A program made the translations under genes and the position numbers. The notes beneath the pieces are model-generated. The model saw nothing but the letters and a program-made list of their open reading frames with translations. It was not told where the DNA came from and searched no databases. A stretch of 64,000 nt of DNA from Sepioteuthis lessoniana (lineage: Eukaryota; Mollusca; Cephalopoda; Myopsida; Loliginidae): the NCBI GenBank assembly GCA_963585895.1, contig CAUZXS010002518.1:78501-142500 (forward strand). Reading direction: 5' to 3'. Shown here piece by piece: positions 58,352-64,000 of this stretch (position 1 is its first letter; each line of letters starts with the position of its first letter).

Positions 58352-59165
58352 GTTTGTTTTTATCGCATATCAACCATCCTGGCAGCAGCACCCCACAAGA
58401 CACCAACTGTACGGCCACCTGCCCCCTATCACGAAAACTATTCAAGTTAGACGAACCAGACACGCAGGACACTGCTGGAGTAGCAGAGATGAACTCATAA
58501 GAGATGTACTCTTATGGATCCCCACACATGGCCACGCAAAAGCAGGACGACCAGCTCGAACGTACATTCAGCAGCTATGTGAGGATACAGGCTGTTGTCC
58601 TGAAGACCTACCTAGGGCGATGAACGATAGGGAGGAGTGGCGAGAGAGGGTCAGGGATATCCGTGCTACCAGCGCGATATGATGATGATGATGACATATA
58701 TATTAAATATATATGATTTGTAAACACATTATGTAGATACACACAGTTAAATGATCAAACAGTTCTTTTTCTAACAATTCAATTCAGCATAAATCAATAA
58801 AGTAAAATGGTTCCAAGTATTGCTATGTATAACTAACCATTCAATTAAACATCAATCATTTGTTTACACAGTTAAATGATCAAACAGTTCAATTTAGCAG
58901 AAGCCATTTGTTTGCCCTCAATTTTAATGTCAAACAGTTCTATTTGACCCATAGGTAGGACCTTTTCCTGTGCTACCACTCTGGGCTAGAGTGGACCTTG
59001 GAGTGATGGCAATGAAGGGGTACTATGCATTCCCCAAAGCTCCAGCATTACTGGAGGCTCACTATCAGATTGTTTAATGTCATATCCAAGACACTCATTG
59101 GTGGGAGGACTTACCCCTCTGGAGAGATGCAGTTGGTGTATTCTACAGCCCCTGTTGACGAGGCT
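58352..59165 (-). mobile_element. Element G, split by a LINE end
   Basis: Tail complement 'gtttttatcgcatatcaacc' to 58375, then the LINE, then 'atatatgatttgtaaacaca', monomers and body 58945-59165 ('ataggtaggaccttttcctg' to 'acagcccctgttgacgagg'). About 30 bp of tail expected between the two parts are missing, so the insertion came with a target deletion or a later loss. Confidence 0.85.
58376..58694 (+). pseudogene. LINE 3' end with open 101-codon frame
   Basis: The frame 58377-58682 is open throughout and contains WQQHPTRHQLYGHLPP, RRTRHAGHCWSSRDELIRD, TYIQQLCEDTG and AMNDREEWRERVRDIRATS, then a stop and a (GAT)n end. RRxRHAGH and REEWRERV are common at the C-terminus of LINE reverse transcriptase proteins. 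The 5' side is truncated, so it is not functional. The open frame suggests a recent insertion. Confidence 0.88.
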
Positions 59166-59395
59166 GACAAAAATATAGAAAGTAGGAAAAAAAAAAGAAT
59201 GTCAAATCATAGGCAAAAGACAGAGATTAACTTCCAATCCACAAGTAAACAATCCCATAATTTATGATAGGACTAATGTTAATATAAAAAAAGACTTGAC
59301 AATTTACCATCAATTAGTTCCACTCAGTATTTTCAAACAAATCAATTCAAGGATGCTCATTTTGAGATCATAATACAAACTTATTCTCAAAATTT

Positions 59396-59397
<2 letters not shown>

Positions 59398-59481
<84 letters not shown>
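59398..59481. repeat. (CT)n(TA)n compound microsatellite
   Basis: CT run 59398-59418, then TA to 59481, leading into a decayed hammerhead core. Confidence 0.95.
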
Positions 59482-59482
<1 letters not shown>

Positions 59483-59490
59483 GTATGTAT

Positions 59491-59538
59491 GCATGATCTG
59501 ATGATTGTGTACATAAGAAACTGACAGTCACTAAGTGC
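59491..59538 (+). ncRNA. Decayed hammerhead core
   Basis: CTGATGA (59498-59504), stem II TTGTG with CATAA (59505-59516), GAAA (59517-59520), stem III ACTG with CAGT (59520-59528), C at 59529. Stem I is weak: only a closing A-T and an outer GCA/TGC pairing. Probably inactive. Confidence 0.45.
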
Positions 59539-59570
59539 TATAACCTTATATATATATATATATATATATA

Positions 59571-59625
59571 GTCATCCACAGACAGATCTGTTTCGTTCTA
59601 TCAGAACTCATCAGTGTGGCTAGAC
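59571..59625 (-). ncRNA. Hammerhead self-cleaving ribozyme, type I, second copy
   Basis: On the minus strand this differs from 20934-20988 at one base of 55, in the stem II loop. All stems, CTGATGA, GAAA and the cleavage-site C are kept. A TA tract (59548-59570) follows on its 3' side and a tRNA-like head precedes it. Confidence 0.87.
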
Positions 59626-59640
59626 ATTAGCTTCCTGTAG

Positions 59641-59700
59641 CTGAGATCAAAACCCGGTTGACTCAAACATCAATCCAAACTTCTAACCATTCAGCCACCA
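59641..59700 (-). promoter_or_regulatory. tRNA-like Pol III promoter upstream of hammerhead
   Basis: The minus strand reads 'tggctgaatggttagaag' (A box, consensus TRGYNNARNNG) and 43 nt on 'gggttttgatctcag' (B box GGTTCGANTCC with one extra T). It is joined to the hammerhead by about 15 nt ('ctacaggaagctaat'). Confidence 0.7.
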
Positions 59701-59892
59701 TTCATATATATACATACACCAGATATTCAATAAAGTCCTGCAGCAGTTTAAAAATTTATCAACAATGATGGCTGTCATATCAAAACATCATAATCAAAAA
59801 GTAAATCGAGAATTAAACTTCAAAAATTGAACTTTATTAAATGATTATAACATTTGTATAAAGCCTGTTAAATTTTAAAACTGAGGCAAGAC

Positions 59893-59975
59893 TTCATGAA
59901 GGGGTTCGGGTCCTCATATCAAACTATGACATCGTAGCGAGCAAGTTCAAACTCCAATCACACAATTACATTTAT
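59893..59975 (+). mobile_element. SINE A 5' fragment
   Basis: 'gttcgggtcctcatatcaaa', 'gacatcgtagcgagcaagtt', 'caaactccaatcacacaatt'. Head only, with the A box damaged. Confidence 0.65.
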
Positions 59976-60177
59976 ATGTGATCCTCATTAACTGGTGTTA
60001 GAAGCAGTGATAGATACTTATATGTAAGATGTTAGTTTATGATAATGTATCTATTACTGTCTCTTACAGCAGCTGTGAATATACGCCTGGATTCAACCAT
60101 TATTTGCAATGTAGGCTAAGGTAATTCCTTTCTTCAGATCTTTTACGCACAGGCTGAAAGTAAAAGAAGAATCAAAT

Positions 60178-60600
60178 CTTGATTAGCTGGCTGCTTTTAC
60201 GGCATGTTAACTATTGCTAAACTAATTAATACCAAAGTCAGTCTGTTTTATTTTTTTACAAGCAGTTAGATAGCTTTTAGTAATTATTCTTAATACAAGT
60301 AATATGCAGAGTTAAATATTCCTATGAAGTAGTAATTATTTTTAAACAGATCTATTTTACCTTCAAATGAGACCCTAACAGCATTAACCATGATGAGTCA
60401 GAGTTGACCTGGGAGTAATGGCAATGAGGGAATGCTTCCCATTCTCCAGAGCTCCAGAACACTAGACATCTCATTAATGGGACCTTAACAGGTACTACAA
60501 CACAAGGCCAAAGTGGATCTGGGAGTGATCAAAATGAAACGGTGACTCCAAATTCATCACTAGATGCAGTTCAGTATCATATCTAGGGCATATCTGGGCA
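60178..60600 (-). mobile_element. Element G/H with two body starts
   Basis: Tail complement worn ('ttacggcatgttaactattg'), body at 60345-60480 ('tcagagttgacctgggagta') and again at 60480-60600 ('gggaccttaacaggtactac'), so part of the body is duplicated. Confidence 0.72.
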
Positions 60601-60837
60601 ACTTGAATAATTAAGTGATGATGTCTAGACTGTAGTCTAGATGAGTTAGTACCAATTCTCAATACTTTTTGATCAGTAGTTTTAAAAATTTAAATGAAAC
60701 TATGTTCATAACTGAGCAATTTATATGATAAAGTGATAATGTTTAGACATCCAGGCTTAGTCCTGAGGAGTCAGTGTCAATTCAAAAAATATAATGATTT
60801 AGATTGTCTCAATTTTTTGGCAAAACACGGTATTGTT

Positions 60838-60920
60838 GAAATGCAGTACCCTCCACATACTAATTAGACCTTGCTTTGTGCGTCTTCTCTAAGTTTTTTG
60901 ACTAAAAATTCATCTTGAAG
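60838..60920 (+). pseudogene. Tc1/mariner C-terminal remnant (family J)
   Basis: 'gcagtaccctccacatacta' and 'gaccttgctttgtgcgtctt' match the PPY and DLALC-type segment of the remnants at 11395 and 41436, with a frameshift between. Very short. Confidence 0.55.
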
Positions 60921-61002
60921 CAAACACTTATCTCACACCAAAAACTGATCATTAAAGAACTCCTCCAGTACACTGGATAGTCAGCAGGGCTTACAATACT
61001 AT

Positions 61003-62018
61003 CTCTCCTGCAGGGGTGGGTAAGAACCTCACCAAAAAAGGGGGTGTCCTGAGTATGACACAAATATTCATCTTATGGCGAGGCACCAGTTCTGGGGATC
61101 TTAAGAGAGTTGAGTACCCCTTTATTGCCAATAATCCCAGGTCCACTTTGAGCCAGAATGGTAGTACCTGTTGTGGTCCTATTTATGCATCAAATAAAGC
61201 TGTTTGAAAATTGTTAGTATCAGACAGGAATACTTGATACCATATAACTGTAAGCTGTAATAAGAATAGTTACTTAAAGCTATAATTGTTTACTAAGAAT
61301 AATTATTAATCACCTCAAACCATATGCTATCCAGTCAACTGGGGCTGTAGAATACACTGACTGTATTTCTGCAGAGGAGTAAGACCCCACCACCACCCAA
61401 CAAGTTTTCTGAATATGACATTAAACAACCTGATGGTGTGGCTCCAGTCTTGTAGATTTGGGGAATGTAGAGTACGCCTTCATTGCCATTGCTCCCAAGT
61501 CCACTTTGGCCCGGAGTGGGAGCATCTGATAGGGTCCTATCTATGGGTCCAATAGAACAAACTGCGTGTAAACAAATGACTCGTGTTAAATTGTGACTGT
61601 TATACAGCAATACTTGAAATCATTTAACTGTGCAACAAAGAGCTCAGGATCATTTAAAGATGTTATCTACAAAATGTGTTTACAAACCAGATATATATTC
61701 AGTTTATATGTATAAACAGGATTGGCATTAAATATCCTACAATGCTTGATATACCATAAAACCAAACTAAACTGAAACCATGTAACTGTGTATAAACAAA
61801 TTATTAAATCCAAATAATTACTTGAGATCATAATTATTTATAAATTAGTATTATTAGATAGGAATACTTGAAACTACTGAATTGGGTGCAAATTCTTTGC
61901 ATTAGATGAGAATACATATCTACCAACAAAAGCTCTTCAACAACTCCACAAATGAAAATATACACATAAAATAAATGCAATTCCCTAACTTCTTGGAATA
62001 ATGAGTCCTCCAGTACAT
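61003..62018 (+). mobile_element. Element H, split by element G
   Basis: Body sense 'ctgcaggggtgggtaagaac', 'ctgagtatgacacaaatatt', 'ctttattgccaataatccca', then monomer text to 61328. After the nested G it resumes with 'tattagataggaatacttga', 'aaaatatacacataaaataa' and 'ttccctaacttcttggaata'. Confidence 0.7.
61329..61777 (+). mobile_element. Element G, near full length, nested in H
   Basis: 'cagtcaactggggctgtaga', 'gcagaggagtaagaccccac', 'gggtcctatctatgggtcca', monomers, tail 'caatgcttgatataccataa' and 'accaaactaaactg'. Confidence 0.85.
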
Positions 62019-62059
62019 ATACATAAGTACCTGTTAATATATTTCGCTTCCCTGCCTTG

Positions 62060-62340
62060 TCAGATGGGATGGTAGAATACAACGACTGCACCTCTGCAGA
62101 GGGTTAAGACACCCCACCCCCCGCAACAAATATCCTGGATATGAAACTAAACCATTCAATGATGATGCTTTGGGGAATGTAGAGTACCTCTGCATTATTA
62201 TTACTCTCAGGTCCACTCTGAGCCAGATTAGTAGTTTCTGTTTGGGTCCCATTTATGGGTCAAATAGAAATATTTAATCATTTACTAAGGATTATTGTTA
62301 ATTATTTGAAACCATACCGCTGTGAACAAATTATCTATGA
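62060..62340 (+). mobile_element. Element G/H body, tail missing
   Basis: 'gatgggatggtagaatacaa', 'cacctctgcagagggttaag', 'gtcccatttatgggtcaaat', then one or two monomers. It follows the preceding H in the same orientation. Confidence 0.8.
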
Positions 62341-62750
62341 AAATATGGGAAAATATGTTCCCTGGAAAACCCAGTCTAGCATGTAAAATTTTGCTTTGGA
62401 AAGCTAAATTGTTTGTCCAACTTTTACAGATGCAAAAATGCAGTTTATTTTGGTAGCGGTTCACACATTTTCTTATTAATGAGCAATAAAAGTTTAATGA
62501 GTCCTTCTGATGTGATCAATTATATTTTTTTACTTCAATTTGATAATTAAAATTAACAAGCCTCACCTACCCATTCTTGAAATTTTGACATTGATCTTGC
62601 CATCCTTTCTTAAACTTACACATTCCTAAGCAACCGCTGTTTTTCTAAAACTACATTTTTTGCCTTACATTGAAATGGCAATAAAGATTGCTATTAAGTC
62701 GGAACAAGAAAAATGAGTGTTTTCACATTACATCATTATTTGCATTGTTA
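62341..62750. other. Unassigned AT-rich DNA
   Basis: Nothing recognised. Confidence 0.45.
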
Positions 62751-62753
62751 CTT

Positions 62754-62782
62754 TATATATATATATATATATATATACATAC

Positions 62783-62813
<31 letters not shown>

Positions 62814-62837
62814 CACATACACACACACACACACACA
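62754..62837. repeat. (TA)n, (TA)n, (CA)n compound microsatellite
   Basis: Two TA runs and a CA run leading straight into the decayed hammerhead core. Confidence 0.93.
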
Positions 62838-62845
62838 AACATAAC

Positions 62846-62890
62846 TGGGTCTGATGATTGCATAGGGAAGAAACTGACAGACACCTCATG
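62846..62890 (+). ncRNA. Decayed hammerhead core
   Basis: CTGATGA (62851-62857) and GAAA (62870-62873) are kept. Stem III is ACTG with CAGA, which breaks the required A-U pair at the cleavage site. Stem I GGGT with ACCT (62847-62850, 62883-62886) is intact. The 'gctattaccaatattgaag' block follows at 62936. Confidence 0.45.
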
Positions 62891-63057
62891 TCGATGACAG
62901 TGTTTCTTCTCTCTAAACTTACCTATACATATATGCTATTACCAATATTGAAGCACACTTTATCTCTAGATATAGCAAACTGCATTACATAGCATTTTAA
63001 AGCTCTACATCTTTTGTTTGATATCTTTTAAATCATTACTTTTATTTTTTAATTTAT

Positions 63058-63405
63058 TCATTGATTTTAATGGTAAGTCAACCTGTCAAGGATTATTTAT
63101 GACTGTGTTCATTGTACAATCATATTTACTTTGTGCAGTAGTTTTATAAAAGCTTTTTTTTTTTAGACATGGACTGATTGAATACAAATAATTCTTAAAA
63201 AAGATATACTTGACTTATAGATGGGTCCCTAACATGTATTATCACCTTGAGCAAGAGCAGACCTGGGAGTAATGGTATTGTAGGGGTACTCCACATTCAC
63301 CAATATGTTCAGAACTGTATCCTCACCATGAGATGTAGTTTTGTGTCATCTCTTTGAAGGAAGTTCTTACCACTTTGCAGGGGATACAGTCATTGGAGTG
63401 AGAGC
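63058..63405 (-). mobile_element. Element H, near full length
   Basis: Tail complement 'cattgattttaatggtaagt', 'caacctgtcaaggattattt', body from 63215 ('gatgggtccctaacatgtat') to 'tttgcaggggatacagtcat'. No interruption. Confidence 0.87.
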
Positions 63406-63459
63406 ACTGCTGGCAGGGCTATGTTTTTTAGGCGTATTGAAGGAAAGATGAAGTAAAAC

Positions 63460-64000
63460 AATGCGGTTCTTAACAGCCATTTATTTTATTCCAACCTTAT
63501 ATTTCAAACAAGTTTTCTCTGATGATTGTCTTCTCATTTTATTATTTTCCTTTTTTTGATGGAGATCAGTGTTTATTTCTTAAAAGTACTTTGCAGTAAG
63601 TCTGAAAACTGAAAGGAGGGACTCAAAATTCAATAAAAAAATTAGAATAATTTGAAAAGATGCGGTAAAATTCTTTTTTGAAATAATAAAGATATGGCTA
63701 TAATAGATCAAAAAATTTTAGCCATTATAAGAAAATAAGAAAAAAAGTTCTAATGAAATCTAAAATGTTAATTTGATGTTTTGAATTTTTTTTTCTCCTT
63801 ATATTCTTCAGAGTTTAATAAAAATTATTTGTCTTTGTTTGGCCAGACAATAGATTATTTTATGGTTTGCTTTCACATAAGTGAAAAATTTCATCATTTT
63901 TTTCCTTTTTTAAACAATGTTGCTTTTGTGAGGTTATTTACTTTAAAATGAAATCTAAAATGCTAATTTTAATGTTTTCACTTTTTCTTTCTTTCCTTCT
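63460..64000. other. Unassigned AT-rich DNA
   Basis: T- and A-rich. 'aatgaaatctaaaatg' occurs twice (63744 and 63949), about 205 bp apart, with similar following text, so a short direct repeat may be present. No gene. Confidence 0.4.

Overview
The window reads as intergenic or intronic DNA of an animal, not as a gene-bearing region. It is strongly AT-rich (roughly 70 percent by eye), has many pure (TA)n microsatellites, and is filled with short tRNA-derived retroposons (SINEs), degenerate Tc1/mariner transposons, 5'-truncated LINE ends and 5S-rRNA-like repeats. I found no host protein-coding exon. The open frames of 60-200 codons are chance frames in AT-rich DNA, the TA microsatellite, or pieces of repeats. 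The combination fits a large, repeat-rich metazoan genome. A coleoid cephalopod (octopus-like) is my best guess, because such genomes carry several tRNA-SINE families sharing a core domain, but the sequence does not prove it.

Family labels used here. A, B and C are tRNA-derived SINE families with visible A and B boxes. G and H are two related non-tRNA retroposons that share one body and differ in 3' tail. Strand is given so that the tail is 3', so most copies lie on the minus strand. The body in plus-strand text runs from a 'cccatagatagg' motif to 'cagccccagccgactgggc'. J is a Tc1/mariner remnant family. E, F and K are unclassified repeats.

Layout. 0-16 kb: dense G, H, A, B and C copies, several nested. 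17.0-17.4 kb: a 364-bp pure TA tract. 20-24.5 kb: B SINEs, a LINE 3' end, a well-formed hammerhead ribozyme at 20.9 kb and a variant at 24.4 kb. 24.7-26.8 kb: a dead Tc1-like transposon split by a complete 569-bp G element with a perfect 12-bp target duplication. 28-34 kb: SINEs, a 5S-like tandem array, and a G element inserted into another G element. 35.1-36.3 kb: a dead mariner. 37-40 kb: a G/H cluster holding a LINE end and a head-to-head SINE C pair. 41.8-43 kb: a 215-bp tandem repeat split by two SINEs. 45-57 kb: sparser repeats, three foldback elements and two 5S-like units. 58-59.7 kb: a LINE end inserted in G, and a tRNA-like head joined to a second hammerhead. 60-63.5 kb: G/H copies and a decayed hammerhead core.

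How the parts work together. SINE A and element G end in the same 3' tail, and A and B share a central domain, so the families look modular and A and G were probably copied by the same LINE machinery. Three nested insertions (at 206-448, about 6999-7121 and 33538-34060) have their 3' ends at the same point of the G/H body. The hammerhead copies at 20934-20988 and 59571-59625 have every core base and paired stem expected, and the second follows a tRNA-like Pol III promoter. That makes a candidate ribozyme-bearing SINE or retrozyme, the most interesting system in the window.
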